Assembly: GCA_963841855.1 (NCBI GenBank)
Contig: CAWJEJ010000001.1
Location: 186,001-250,000, forward strand
Length of the DNA: 64,000 bases
From: CAXBBB01 sp963841855
GTDB taxonomy: Bacteria > Bacteroidota > Rhodothermia > Rhodothermales > BA12
Reading direction: 5' to 3'
Made by a program: the position numbers and the translations under genes. Numbering within the stretch: position 1 is the stretch's first letter; every line of letters begins with the position of its first letter. This document shows positions 1 through 8,418 of this stretch, one piece after another. The notes beneath the pieces were generated by a model that worked only from the letters and a program-made list of their open reading frames with translations, had not been told where the DNA came from and did not search any database.

Positions 1-958
1 TCAGCGTCTGGAGTCGCTCGCGGATGTTCTTGGCATAGTCGCGCGGCGTGTTGGTGTCCTTCTCGGGCAGCAGGTCCCACTTGTTGACCAGGATGCCCAG
101 CCCCTTGCGGTGCGTCTCGGCGTCCTTGAGCACTTTGATGTCTTGAGCTTCGAGGCCCGTCGTCGCGTCGATGAGCAGCAGGGCCACGTCGCAGCTTTCG
201 ATGGCGCGCTGGGTGCGGAGCGTCGAGTAAAACTCAATGTTCTCGTGGACGCGCGAGCGTCGGCGCAGTCCGGCCGTGTCGACAAGGACGAGTTCGCGGT
301 CGTGCCATGTCAGCGGCGCGTCGATGCTGTCGCGCGTCGTGCCCGCCACTTCGGTAACGATGGTGCGCTCCTCGCCCAGCAGCGCGTTGGTGAGCGACGA
401 CTTGCCGACGTTGGGCCGCCCGATCAGCGCGATGCGCAGCGCGCCGGTGTCTTCGCGCTCGGGCTCGTCGGGCAGCACCTTGACCAGTTCGTCGAGCAGT
501 TCGCCCGTCCCGCTGCCGTTGATCGACGAGAGCGGATAGGGATCGCCCAGACCAAACGCGTAAAACTCCATCGCGTCCAGGCGCCGCGTGGCGTTGTCGG
601 CCTTGTTGGCGACGACGAAGGTCGGCGTGTCGCTCTTGCGCAGGATGCTGGCCAGCCGGTCGTCCAGGTCGGTCGTACCCGTCGTCACGTCGACGATGAA
701 CAGGACCGCGTCGGCCTCTCTGAGCGCGATGTCGACCTGCTCGCGGATGGCTTCCTCGAACTGATCCGACGACCCCTGGACGTATCCGCCGGTATCGACC
801 ACGTTGAACCCGATGCCGTTCCACTCGGCGTCGCCGTAGACGCGGTCGCGCGTGACGCCGGGCTCGTCGTGGACGATGCTTTGCCGCGACTCGGTGAGGC
901 GGTTGAAAAAGGTGCTCTTCCCCACGTTGGGGCGGCCGACGATGGCGACGAGGGGCAT
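1..958 (-). CDS. der: GTPase Der (EngA), C-terminus beyond window edge
   Basis: Essential tandem-domain GTPase that acts in late assembly of the 50S ribosomal subunit. Reading leftward from ATG at 958, 319 residues are visible before the frame runs off the window, so the C-terminal KH-like domain is missing here (family total about 440-490 aa). The first P-loop GRPNVGKST sits at the very N-terminus, the base-recognition motif NKADN is at residue 118, and the second P-loop GRPNVGKSS starts at residue 180. Two G domains in tandem separate Der from Era and other single-domain GTPases. Confidence 0.97.
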   Translation of the reverse strand, partial: MPLVAIVGRPNVGKSTFFNRLTESRQSIVHDEPGVTRDRVYGDAEWNGIGFNVVDTGGYVQGSSDQFEEAIREQVDIALREADAVLFIVDVTTGTTDLDDRLASILRKSDTPTFVVANKADNATRRLDAMEFYAFGLGDPYPLSSINGSGTGELLDELVKVLPDEPEREDTGALRIALIGRPNVGKSSLTNALLGEERTIVTEVAGTTRDSIDAPLTWHDRELVLVDTAGLRRRSRVHENIEFYSTLRTQRAIESCDVALLLIDATTGLEAQDIKVLKDAETHRKGLGILVNKWDLLPEKDTNTPRDYAKNIRERLQTL

Positions 959-1431
959 GGCGTTGGAGTTCTAAGTGGGCCAGACTACGCACAACGCACG
1001 CATGGAGTGCGGGAGATGCGGGGAAAACGACATGGCTCCTTCATCAATGACGCCGCACCCGTACAGAAATTGGCCTCAGTCGGTCCGGCGATCAGATGCA
1101 GAGTGGAGAGAGCGTCAAGGGGCCGTTCGTGTTTGAGCGAAGCGAGTTGAACGGGTCCAGCGAACGCAGCGCCGCATCAGCCGGAGCGACGTAAGCCTTG
1201 ATCTTTTGCTTCTTTTGAGTCAAGTCAAAAGAAGACCCCGCGCAGCGAGTGAGGATGAGAGAGAAATAGGATCCGGCTCAGGTAGCGGTTGTGGACCCCT
1301 GCCTCCGCAGGAATGACGGGTGGAGAGAAGGAGTGCACATCCAGGAAGCAGAAACGCAGTCGGTCCATCACTAGCCGTCGGAATCGCCCCGCCCTATCCC
1401 GCGTATCCCAACCGCCTCAACCCGCTCCCCG
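959..1431. other. Intergenic region, no gene, repeat-bearing
   Basis: 473 bases between the divergent der and SCO genes with no credible coding frame. It holds copy 1 of the covarying hairpin repeat (about 1081-1248). At about 1294-1318 there is a short stretch reading CCTGCCTCCGCAGGAATGAC with a self-complementary CCTGC/GCAGG arm, resembling dispersed intergenic repeats seen in many GC-rich bacteria. Promoters for both flanking genes should lie here but no box is clear. Confidence 0.6.
1081..1248 (+). repeat. Intergenic hairpin repeat, copy 1
   Basis: One of three related intergenic elements (others near 7998-8105 and 14976-15159). All begin near CGGTCCGGCG, contain a CAGC(T/C)GG-type block, then CCTTGATCTTT(T)G, a hairpin, and end in CCCCGCGCAGCGA. 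In this copy the hairpin stem is CTTCTTTTGA/TCAAAAGAAG (1209-1218 with 1225-1234) around a 6-base loop. The stem bases differ in all three copies yet pairing is kept. Confidence 0.75.
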
Positions 1432-2040
1432 ATGCGCCTCCTCTCGCTGCTCCCGCTCCTCCTCGTCCTAGCCGCCTGCCAGCCCAGCGCAGACGTTCCG
1501 CAACCGGAAACCGATCACTTAGCCGTCGAGGACGATCTCACCGACGACACCTTCGCCTTGGTCGACCAGAACGCCGACGCGTTTGCGATTCCAGCCGATC
1601 TGCAAGGCAAGCCTTCGATCGTCACCGCCGTTTACACGCACTGCCCCGACATCTGCCTGATGACGATGGCCAACATGACGCGCATCCACACGCTCTTGGG
1701 CGCCGACACGGCCCGCGTCCAGTTCGCCACGCTGACGTTCGATCCCGAGCGCGACACGCCCCAGAAGCTCGCCGCTTACGCCCAGAGTTGGAAGCTTGAA
1801 CCCGGCTGGAAAATGCTGACTGGCGAGCCCGGCGAAGTCGCCCGCCTGATGGAGCGGCTGCGCATCCGCACGCAGAAAGAGACGCCGGACACCCTGGCCG
1901 ACGGAACGCCGCACTACTTGGTCAGCCACAGCGACAAAGCGTTCTTGCTCGACGCTCAGGGCCGCGTTGTCGAGTCGTACGGCGGCAGCAGCATGCTACC
2001 CGAAATGGTGGCCGAAGACGCCCGCGCGCTGCTCGACTAG
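1432..2040 (+). CDS. SCO1/SenC family copper chaperone lipoprotein
   Basis: Thioredoxin-fold copper chaperone that helps build the CuA centre of cytochrome c oxidase on the periplasmic side. 202 aa. The N-terminus has a hydrophobic run ending in lipobox LAAC (Cys16), so it should be a lipoprotein. The copper-binding CPDIC motif is at residues 71-75 and the third ligand is probably His166 in VSHSD. ATG at 1432 gives a complete signal peptide. It heads a rightward trio with a PCu(A)C-type chaperone and a cytochrome c. All three are predicted lipoproteins, which fits a copper-delivery role for a respiratory oxidase encoded elsewhere. Confidence 0.93.
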   Translation: MRLLSLLPLLLVLAACQPSADVPQPETDHLAVEDDLTDDTFALVDQNADAFAIPADLQGKPSIVTAVYTHCPDICLMTMANMTRIHTLLGADTARVQFATLTFDPERDTPQKLAAYAQSWKLEPGWKMLTGEPGEVARLMERLRIRTQKETPDTLADGTPHYLVSHSDKAFLLDAQGRVVESYGGSSMLPEMVAEDARALLD

Positions 2041-2053
2041 CCGCTGCTTTTCG

Positions 2054-2061
2054 TACCTTTG
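2054..2061 (+). promoter_or_regulatory. Candidate Bacteroidota -7 box before the PCu(A)C gene
   Basis: TACCTTTG matches the Bacteroidota -7 consensus TAnnTTTG exactly and lies 31 bases before the ATG at 2093, in the short gap after the SCO gene. No convincing -33 TTG is visible, so it may be an internal promoter of the copper operon or a chance match. Confidence 0.4.
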
Positions 2062-2092
2062 CCGCTCATCCCCCCCCCAATCCCCACCTGCC

Positions 2093-2599
2093 ATGACGCG
2101 CCTCCTCTTGCTTCCGCTTCTTCTTCTACTGGCCGCATGCGGCGACTCCGACGCGCCCCAGGTGGACGACGGCACGATGGACGTTGTCCAGCAAGAACTG
2201 ACCGTCGAGGGCGCCTATGCCGTCACGGCTCCTGCAGGAGGCACCGGCGGCGTGTTCATGACGATTCAAGGCGGCAGCGACGACGACGCGCTGCTTTCGG
2301 CTTCGTACCCCGGCGCCGAACGTGTCGAAATCCACCGCACGACGGCAGGCGAAGACGGCATGATGCAGATGGAGCGCATGGAGCGCCTCGACGTGCGCGC
2401 CGGACGCCCGATGATGCTCGAGCAGGGCGGTTACCACATCATGCTCATCAACCTGGCCGACGGCCTGATGGCAGGCGAGACGCTCGACCTGATGCTCACG
2501 TTCGAAGATGCCGGAGCGATGACCGTTCCGGTCGACATCCGTGACCTGTCCGATCTGCCTTCGATGGGCGGCAACGAGAGCATCCCCGGCGACGAGTGA
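2093..2599 (+). CDS. PCu(A)C-type copper chaperone lipoprotein
   Basis: Periplasmic Cu(I) carrier of the DUF461/PCu(A)C family, which hands copper to SCO and the CuA site of cytochrome oxidase. 168 aa; signal peptide with lipobox LAAC at residues 13-16. The cupredoxin-like core carries the family's His/Met copper motif: a VEIH segment, a Met-rich GMMQMERM stretch, and HIM in the GGYHIML segment. The ATG at 2093 is preferred over upstream in-frame starts because it gives a clean lipoprotein signal. Its stop overlaps the GTG start of the cytochrome c gene by 4 bases (GTGA), suggesting translational coupling. Confidence 0.93.
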   Translation: MTRLLLLPLLLLLAACGDSDAPQVDDGTMDVVQQELTVEGAYAVTAPAGGTGGVFMTIQGGSDDDALLSASYPGAERVEIHRTTAGEDGMMQMERMERLDVRAGRPMMLEQGGYHIMLINLADGLMAGETLDLMLTFEDAGAMTVPVDIRDLSDLPSMGGNESIPGDE

Positions 2600-2940
2600 T
2601 TCGGGCGGCGCTGATCGGGCTGGCGGTGCTGACGGCCTGCGAGCCGCCGGCGCCCCCGTCTCTGACCACGCCCGACGGAGCCCACCTCTACGCCGGAGCG
2701 GGTTTGTGCTACGCCTGTCACGGGCGCGACGGCGCGGGTACGACGCGCGGCCCCGACCTGACCGACGGCGAGTGGCTACACTTCGCCTCACGCCCCTCGC
2801 CCGACTCGCTAGCGGCTCTGCTCACCAGGGGCGTCGCTCACCCGATCGCCTACGCTCTCGTCATGCCGCCGGCGCCGCTGCGGAGCGATGAGATCCAGGC
2901 TGTCGCGGCTCACGTGCTGACGTTTTCTGGAGCAGAGTAG
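2596..2940 (+). CDS. Small cytochrome c lipoprotein
   Basis: Single-haem c-type cytochrome of 114 aa, a likely electron carrier or sensor at the outer face of the inner membrane. Haem-binding CYACH lies at residues 38-42 and the distal ligand is probably Met90 in the VMPP segment. The N-terminus has a lipobox-like LTAC around Cys15. GTG start at 2596 overlaps the previous stop by 4 bases. Its place after two copper chaperones suggests it works with, or is assembled beside, the same terminal oxidase. The last base is followed within 15 bases by a strong terminator hairpin. Confidence 0.9.
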   Translation: MIRAALIGLAVLTACEPPAPPSLTTPDGAHLYAGAGLCYACHGRDGAGTTRGPDLTDGEWLHFASRPSPDSLAALLTRGVAHPIAYALVMPPAPLRSDEIQAVAAHVLTFSGAE

Positions 2941-2953
2941 AGCGGTCGCTTCA

Positions 2954-2992
2954 AACCTGACAGGTCTCGAAGACCTGTCAGGTTTTCTTTTT
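2954..2992 (+). terminator. Rho-independent terminator of the copper operon
   Basis: Perfect 14-bp stem AACCTGACAGGTCT / AGACCTGTCAGGTT (2954-2967 with 2971-2984), 3-base loop, then TTCTTTTT. The flavodoxin gene on the other strand ends inside the stem (stop at 2978-2980), so the hairpin may serve both convergent operons. A related ACCTG...CAGGT arm recurs at 46614-46642. Confidence 0.9.
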
Positions 2993-3490
2993 GGCAGCGC
3001 CCAGACGCGCGAATCCCCCAGCGCAGTCGTACGCCCAGTCGACCACGTCGTCGATCTGCGAGAGGCGCAGGCCTCGATCGACAGCGTGGATCTCCGCGGC
3101 CTCGGTTGCGCCCGCAATGAGCAGCAGGTCGCGCAGCATAAACCCGGCGCGGGCGAAATGCTCGTAGGTCGTGTCGCCCAGACCGACGACGCCGAACGAG
3201 AGCGCGGACAGATCGGGCGGCGACTGGCGCAGCGCGTCGTAGAAATCGATGGCGCCCGCGCTGGGGTCCCCTTCGCCGTGCGTCGCTACCGCGCAGATCA
3301 CCTGCGTCTCGTAGGCGAGCGCCGACACGTCGACTTCGCTCATATCGCGGACGGGGGCGCGGAATCCGATCTCGACCAATGCCTGGGCGATCTCGTCGGC
3401 GGCCTCGCGTGCCGTTCCGGTCTCGGTCGCGACGAGGATCAGCACGTCCCTGTCGGCCGCCGAGAGGTCCAGCACGTCGTCTTCGCTCAC
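2978..3490 (-). CDS. Flavodoxin-domain protein (MioC/diflavin-type)
   Basis: FMN-binding flavodoxin fold, 170 aa, a low-potential electron carrier whose partner is not evident. Phosphate-binding loop TETGTA at residues 22-27, the isoalloxazine loop THGEGDPS at 70-77, and GLGDTTYEHF near 103-112 resemble the FMN domains of sulfite reductase and the MioC group more than classical flavodoxins. GTG at 3490 overlaps the ddl stop by 4 bases, so it is probably co-translated with ddl. The C-terminal AKKKT tail is encoded within the terminator hairpin. Confidence 0.85.
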   Translation of the reverse strand: MSEDDVLDLSAADRDVLILVATETGTAREAADEIAQALVEIGFRAPVRDMSEVDVSALAYETQVICAVATHGEGDPSAGAIDFYDALRQSPPDLSALSFGVVGLGDTTYEHFARAGFMLRDLLLIAGATEAAEIHAVDRGLRLSQIDDVVDWAYDCAGGFARLGAAKKKT

Positions 3491-4749
3491 GACTTGGCGC
3501 CTTTGATGCCGCTCAGGCTTTTGGCCGAGAGCAGGTTCACGTCGTAGCTGCGCACCCGGCTGTTCTTGCGCTGATGCCGGTCGATTCCGGTCTGGATCAT
3601 GCGGTGCGTCAGTTCGCCAAACGGCACGCCCGACGGCTCCCACAGGTAGAAGCTGAACGAGCCGGGAATGGTGTTGATCTCGTTGAAGTAGATCGTGTCC
3701 GTCGCGCCGTCGATCATGAAGTCGAGGCGGGCGACGCCTGCGCACTCGAACGTCTGAAACACGCGCACACCCAGCGACTGAATCTGCTCGGTCTGCTCGG
3801 GCGTCAGCGGAGCCGGAATCATGCGGTCGAGCGACGCCATGCCGGACGACCCTTCGTCTTTCTTCTTGGCGCCGCGACGGCCTTTGCTTCCCCCCTTTCC
3901 GCCTCCGCCGCGCATGTACTTCTCCTGGAACGTGAGCAGCTTCTCTCCTTTGCTGCGAATCGGCTCTTCCAACACGGCCGCTTGCGCGTCGCTCGGGTCG
4001 CCCAAGACCGAGCAGTTGATCTCGCGCAACTCTTCGATGGCGTGCTCGACCAGGATCTTGTCGTCGTAGCGCAGGGCTTCTTCGATGGCGGCGTCCAGTT
4101 CGGCCCGGTCGTCCGCCTTGCCGATGCCGATGCTCGATCCCAAGCGCGACGGCTTGACGATGACCGGATAGCCCAGCCGCTCTTCGACGCGGTCCATCAT
4201 CGCCTCCTCGCGCCCGGCCCAATCAGACTCGCGCAGCGCGACGAAGTCGACGACCGGGATGTCCTGATCGCGGCACAGATACTTGCAGACGACCTTGTCG
4301 ATGCCGACCGCCGATCCCAGGATGCTCGCGCCGGTGTAGGGCACGTTGAGCGTTTCCATCAGCCCCTGGAATCCGCCGCTCTCGCCCTCGCCGCCGTGAA
4401 AGCCCAGGAACGCCACGTCGATGCGGTGGACGGGCCAGTCTTTGCGCAGCACGCCTTCGGTCTGAGGCTCGACGAGTTCCAAGTGGCGCTCGGCCGACGG
4501 ATTGAGCAGGACGGGCGTCGCCCTGGCTCGGAGCGCGTCCAGATCGGCGAAGTTGGCCGGGTCGAGCAGGTGATCGCCCGTGTACCACGTGCCGTCCTTG
4601 CCGACATAGACCGGAAACGGGCGGTAGCGGGCGCGGTCGAGGGCGGCGGCGGCTTGCAGGCTGGAGATGACGGACACCTCGTGCTCGGGCGAGACGCCGC
4701 CGAAAAAGACGCCGACGGTCAGGACGGGAGCGGCGGGGAGGTCGGGCAT
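3487..4749 (-). CDS. ddl: D-alanine--D-alanine ligase
   Basis: ATP-grasp enzyme joining two D-alanines for peptidoglycan. 420 aa, longer than most Ddl (about 310-370). GGVSPEHEVSVIS near residues 17-29, FHGGEGE at 118-123, the ATP-grasp loop KPSRLGSSIGI near 199-209 and FNEINTIPGSFS at 355-366 are all present. An extra segment, residues about 280-309, is rich in Gly and Lys and replaces the short loop before IPAPL. ATG at 4749 is the first residue giving a normal Ddl N-terminus; an open frame continues upstream but has no family resemblance. Shares a 4-base overlap with the downstream flavodoxin gene. Confidence 0.95.
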   Translation of the reverse strand: MPDLPAAPVLTVGVFFGGVSPEHEVSVISSLQAAAALDRARYRPFPVYVGKDGTWYTGDHLLDPANFADLDALRARATPVLLNPSAERHLELVEPQTEGVLRKDWPVHRIDVAFLGFHGGEGESGGFQGLMETLNVPYTGASILGSAVGIDKVVCKYLCRDQDIPVVDFVALRESDWAGREEAMMDRVEERLGYPVIVKPSRLGSSIGIGKADDRAELDAAIEEALRYDDKILVEHAIEELREINCSVLGDPSDAQAAVLEEPIRSKGEKLLTFQEKYMRGGGGKGGSKGRRGAKKKDEGSSGMASLDRMIPAPLTPEQTEQIQSLGVRVFQTFECAGVARLDFMIDGATDTIYFNEINTIPGSFSFYLWEPSGVPFGELTHRMIQTGIDRHQRKNSRVRSYDVNLLSAKSLSGIKGAKS

Positions 4750-4866
4750 GGGCTGTGCGGAACGGGAGGATTGCGCCTGAGCGGTTGCACCGGGACGCGT
4801 TCGCGGAAGATATTTGCCTCTGGGGCTCGCATCCTCGCGCGCTCCCCCAAACTCGTCACCCGTTCC

Positions 4867-5565
4867 GTGCTCGTTGCCGTCCTCTCCGACATCCACGCCA
4901 ATCTGGCGGCGCTCGAGGCCGTGCTGGCCGACGCCGACCGCCGCGGGGTCGACACGTTCGTCTGCCTGGGCGACACCGTCGGCTACGGACCGGACGCGCA
5001 GCGCTGCCTGACGATCGTGCGCGAGCGGTGCGTCGCCATCGTCCAGGGCAACCACGACTGGGCCGTAGCCACGGGCGACATTGAGGGTCTTCCGCGCGAC
5101 GGAGCCGCGGCGGCGCGCCTGCACCACCAGCAGCTGGACGACAACGACCGCGCTTGGCTGAGCGGCCTTCCCCTCACGACGACGTTCGCCGATGCGACGC
5201 TCGTCCACGCCACGCCCGAGCATCCCGACCACTGGCTGCGCGTCGACAGCTACCAGGTCGCCAAGGCCCAGTTCGCCCACTTCGAGACGGCCGTCTGCTT
5301 TGCGGGTCACACGCACGTGCCCGCCATCCTGAGCGCCAAGATCGGGCAGTTTCGCGTGGCGCCCGGCGGCAAGTTTTTTGTCAACGTCGGCAGCATCGGC
5401 CAGCCGCGCGACGGCGATCCGCGCGCCGCCTACGGCCTGTTCGACTCTCAAGCGGTGACGTACGAGTTGGTCCGCGTGCCCTACGACATCGAACGCACCC
5501 GCCGCCGCGTCACCGAAGCCGGGCTACCCGAGAGCCTGGGCCGCCGCCTGCTGACGGGCCGCTAA
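4867..5565 (+). CDS. Metallophosphoesterase (calcineurin-like)
   Basis: Binuclear-metal phosphoesterase of 232 aa, cytoplasmic; the substrate cannot be told from sequence. Ordered metal motifs are all present: SDIHAN at residues 8-13, GDTVGYGP, GNHDW and GHTHVP. The fold resembles YfcE/YmdB-type and diadenosine-polyphosphatase-like members. GTG at 4867 is chosen because it puts the first motif at the usual distance from the N-terminus; no ATG is available in frame nearby. Divergent from ddl with a gap of 117 bases, and 30 bases before serS. Confidence 0.9.
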   Translation: MLVAVLSDIHANLAALEAVLADADRRGVDTFVCLGDTVGYGPDAQRCLTIVRERCVAIVQGNHDWAVATGDIEGLPRDGAAAARLHHQQLDDNDRAWLSGLPLTTTFADATLVHATPEHPDHWLRVDSYQVAKAQFAHFETAVCFAGHTHVPAILSAKIGQFRVAPGGKFFVNVGSIGQPRDGDPRAAYGLFDSQAVTYELVRVPYDIERTRRRVTEAGLPESLGRRLLTGR

Positions 5566-5595
5566 TCCTCCTCCCTTTCCGCCGTCCTCTGACTT

Positions 5596-6873
5596 ATGAT
5601 CGACCCTGCTCTACTCCGAACAGACCCCGAGCGCATCCGCGCGGCGATTCGGCACAAGAAAGCCGGCGACGTTGCCCTGGTCGACCAGCTGATCGCGCTC
5701 GACGAGGAGCGGCGCGCGGCGCTGACCGAGATGCAGGCCGCTCAGGCCGACGCCAAGACCGCGGCGCGCGAGATCGGGGTCCTGATGAAATCGGGACGCA
5801 AGGACGAGGCACAGGCGCACATTGACGCGCAGGGAATGCTCAAGGGGCGTGTCAAGGAGTTGGAGGACGAAGGCAAGCGGCTCGACGCCGAGTTCGCGGC
5901 TCTGATGCTCGGCGTCCCCGGCCTGCCCCACTCCGACGTGCCCATCGGCACCAGCGAGGCCGACAACGTCGTCGTCCACGAGCGCGGCGACAAACACACC
6001 TTCGACTTCGAGCCGCTGCCGCACTGGGAGTTGATCGAACGGCACGGACTGGTCGACTTCGAGCGTGGCGCCAAAGTAGCCGGTGCCGGATTCCCGTTCT
6101 ACGTCGGCATGGGCGCCCGCCTGCAACGCGCCCTCGTCGCCTTCTTCCTCGACCGCGCCGCCGACGCCGGGTTCGCCGAGATACAGCCGCCCCTGCTCGT
6201 CAATGCCGACGCCGCGCGCGGAACGGGCAACTTGCCCGACAAAGAGGCGATGATGTACGAGGCGACGCGCGACGAACTCTACCTGATTCCGACGGCCGAA
6301 GTCCCTGTCACCAACTTCCACGCGGGCGAGATCTTCGATGCGGACCAACTGCCGACTCGCTACGCCGCTCACACGCCGTGCTGGCGCCGCGAGGCCGGAT
6401 CGTACGGCAAAGACGTGCGCGGACTGAACCGGCTGCACCAGTTCGACAAGGTCGAATTGGTCTGGTTCACGCGCCCCGAAGCCAGCTACGACGCGCTCGA
6501 AACGCTGACCGCGCACGCCGAGTCGCTGCTCGAAACGCTCGGCCTGTCGTACCGGCGACTGCTGATGAACTCGTCGGACCTAGGGTTCACCCAGGCCAAG
6601 AAGTACGACCTGGAAGTCTGGAGCGCGGGTCAGCAGCGGTGGCTCGAGGTGTCGTCGGTGAGCAATTTCGAAGACTTCCAGGCCCGGCGCGCAGGCATCC
6701 GCTATCGCGACGACGAAGGAAAGACCGCGTTCGTCCACACGCTCAACGGCTCGGGACTGGCGCTGCCTCGCATCGTAGCCGCCCTACTGGAAGCGGGCCA
6801 GCGCGCCGACGGCTCGATCGATCTGCCGCCTGCGCTGGCCTCTTATACGGGCTTCGACTCCATCGCCGCCTGA
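5596..6873 (+). CDS. serS: Seryl-tRNA synthetase
   Basis: Class II synthetase charging tRNA-Ser (and tRNA-Sec where present). 425 aa, the normal bacterial length. An N-terminal antiparallel coiled-coil arm occupies about residues 25-105. Motif 2 is recognised in CWRREAGSYGKDVRGLNRLHQF-like sequence (first residues CWRREAGSYGKD), and motif 3 in TLNGSGLALPRIVAALLE near the C-terminus. The SerRS-specific PTAEVPVTNFHAGEI segment that binds serine is intact. Nothing unusual. Confidence 0.98.
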   Translation: MIDPALLRTDPERIRAAIRHKKAGDVALVDQLIALDEERRAALTEMQAAQADAKTAAREIGVLMKSGRKDEAQAHIDAQGMLKGRVKELEDEGKRLDAEFAALMLGVPGLPHSDVPIGTSEADNVVVHERGDKHTFDFEPLPHWELIERHGLVDFERGAKVAGAGFPFYVGMGARLQRALVAFFLDRAADAGFAEIQPPLLVNADAARGTGNLPDKEAMMYEATRDELYLIPTAEVPVTNFHAGEIFDADQLPTRYAAHTPCWRREAGSYGKDVRGLNRLHQFDKVELVWFTRPEASYDALETLTAHAESLLETLGLSYRRLLMNSSDLGFTQAKKYDLEVWSAGQQRWLEVSSVSNFEDFQARRAGIRYRDDEGKTAFVHTLNGSGLALPRIVAALLEAGQRADGSIDLPPALASYTGFDSIAA

Positions 6874-6930
6874 GCCCTATATATTTCGCTCGCCCTGGGT
6901 GGCAGCATTTATCTCTCTACGTACACTGTC

Positions 6931-7245
6931 TTGAATCTCTTCAAAGGTTTTAACCGGACCCAGGCCATCTTCACCGCTGCATTTTTGCTCGCGGTCGTGT
7001 CACTGGCTTTTCCGTTCGCTTTCGGCACTGTAGGACTCGCCGGCATACTCGCTTCGATGGCCTTCTCCATCTGGACGATCCACAAGAGCGACAGGTCGGG
7101 CTTCATTCGCACGTCGCAGATCCGCCGGGCGTTCGAGAGCGCGCGGCACTTCAACTTGGGACAGGTGATCCTGCTGTTCGGCCTGCTGCTCATCCAGGTG
7201 CTGATCACGGCGTATGCCCTGGTGGCGCCCGCAGCCGAGGTCTGA
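6931..7245 (+). CDS. Small membrane protein of unknown function
   Basis: 104 aa with two N-terminal hydrophobic spans (about residues 10-30 and 32-48), a basic cytoplasmic loop (HKSDRSGFIRTSQIRRAFES) and a third span near the C-terminus (about 75-96). TTG start at 6931. A TATATTTC sequence at 6880-6887, one base off the Bacteroidota -7 box, lies suitably upstream. I do not recognise the family. Confidence 0.7.
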   Translation: MNLFKGFNRTQAIFTAAFLLAVVSLAFPFAFGTVGLAGILASMAFSIWTIHKSDRSGFIRTSQIRRAFESARHFNLGQVILLFGLLLIQVLITAYALVAPAAEV

Positions 7246-7272
7246 GAAGAGGCGTCCGCTCTCGCCTTTCTG

Positions 7273-7784
7273 TTGGTGCCGAGCAGTCCATCGCTCGCCC
7301 AAACCGGCAGACGAATCGTTGCGCTGGCCGACTATGCAGACCGCGAGATGTTGCCGGATCCGACCCTAGACCCGTGCGCGGACATGCCGCGCGGGCTGAT
7401 TCAGATCGCCGGCACGCGAGCCAGGCTCTGCCCTCGCTTTACAGCGGACCGGTACTCGTCACCGAGGAAGGAACGCTCGTGATCGATCCGGCTGGGACGT
7501 GCTCCGCGAACTGGCTCAAAGGCGAGATCGCCGAGCGCTTCGACGTGCCGGTGCGCTACGTCGTCTACACGCACGCCCGCTTCGACCACATCGCGGGCGG
7601 ACAGGTATTTCAGCACGACGGTGCGACGGTCGTGGCGCACGAGAACGCGGTCGAGGCAATCGTCGGCGAAAAGCTCCCCACTGCCATTCCCGATGTGGCG
7701 TTCGAGGACGAACCGCAGATGCGCATCCTCAACATTTTGGGCATGTACCGCTGGGTCACCAACCACCGACGCGGCGTCTGGTGA
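7273..7784 (+). pseudogene. Broken metallo-beta-lactamase-fold hydrolase
   Basis: The first frame (from 7273, with signal-like residues ending SLAQ just upstream and inside it) runs to about 7425. The second frame, shifted by -1, carries VTEEGTLVIDP and the metal motif THARFDHIAGG of MBL-fold enzymes. Joining the frames near 7410-7430 restores a plausible N-terminal half of an exported hydrolase. The sequence then ends at 7784, well short of the usual 280-320 residues, with no C-terminal metal ligands. So it is both frameshifted and truncated. Confidence 0.75.
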
Positions 7785-7997
7785 CACCACGTTCGGCGTA
7801 CGCGCTTCGACTTCGATCAGAACGACGACGAGCCTGCCCCGGAGGCAGAACGAGAAACGACACCTCGACTAATGATTGCAGGCTCTTGGGCAGATCCCCT
7901 GATCGGATCATTTCAGCGAGATCAGCGGACGAGCTTCTGCGCGCTACCAAAACCGGCTGCATTCTCGACGTTTGGCTGAATCAGTTCGGCCTGATCT

Positions 7998-8105
7998 CGG
8001 TCCGGCGTCTCAGATGCGGAGAGAGCAAACGCAGCATCAGCTGGAGCGAGTCCAGCCTTGATCTTTGCTTCTTTGGATCAAACCAAAGAAGGCCCCGCGC
8101 AGCGA
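7998..8105 (+). repeat. Intergenic hairpin repeat, copy 2
   Basis: Shortest copy of the family. Stem CTTCTTTGG / CCAAAGAAG (8068-8076 with 8083-8091), loop ATCAAA, tail GGCCCCGCGCAGCGA. Similarity to copy 3 extends upstream to about 7974 (GGCTGA...CGGTCCGGCGTCT). It lies in the non-coding stretch 7785-8213, which otherwise holds nothing I can identify. Confidence 0.75.
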
Positions 8106-8213
8106 AGGGACACCGGACATGGGAACCAGGTCGACTTCGATGGCACCAAAAGGTCTCGACTCGACTTCACCACAGGATCTGTCAAAGAACCGATTGGACA
8201 GGAGCCGCACGCC

Positions 8214-8381
8214 TTAATCGGGCATTTCGCCGCCCAGCGCATCGGCGTCATCCACCCGCATGTCGTCGGACAGCACCTCTCCCGAAGCGTTCGCCTCGTC
8301 GCTCTCGCCCGTCTCACCGGACCTCGACAGAAAGACAGCGAGCAGGAGGACGGTGGCAGAAGCGAGGGGCGGAAAGCGCAC
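8214..8381 (-). CDS. Candidate 55-aa membrane-anchored acidic peptide
   Basis: GTG at 8381 to TAA at 8214. The peptide starts MRFPPLASATVLLLAVFLSR, a short basic N-terminus followed by a hydrophobic segment. About 35 polar, strongly acidic residues follow (for example DDMRVDDADALGGEMPD). It begins 38 bases downstream of the NDH-2 stop on the same strand, so it could be a co-transcribed signal-anchored small protein. No start-site motif or homologue can be named, and chance is possible. Confidence 0.35.
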   Translation of the reverse strand: MRFPPLASATVLLLAVFLSRSGETGESDEANASGEVLSDDMRVDDADALGGEMPD

Positions 8382-8418
8382 GAGAGCAGAGTATTGGGGG
8401 CGATGGCGAGCCTACAGA

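Noticed and set aside
234..992. Long frame opposite/alongside der
   Set aside because: Arg-rich shadow frame with no domain; the der frame has full motif evidence.
3379..4866. Plus-strand extension of the phosphoesterase frame across ddl
   Set aside because: Antisense to ddl with no family resemblance; the phosphoesterase motifs begin only after 4867.
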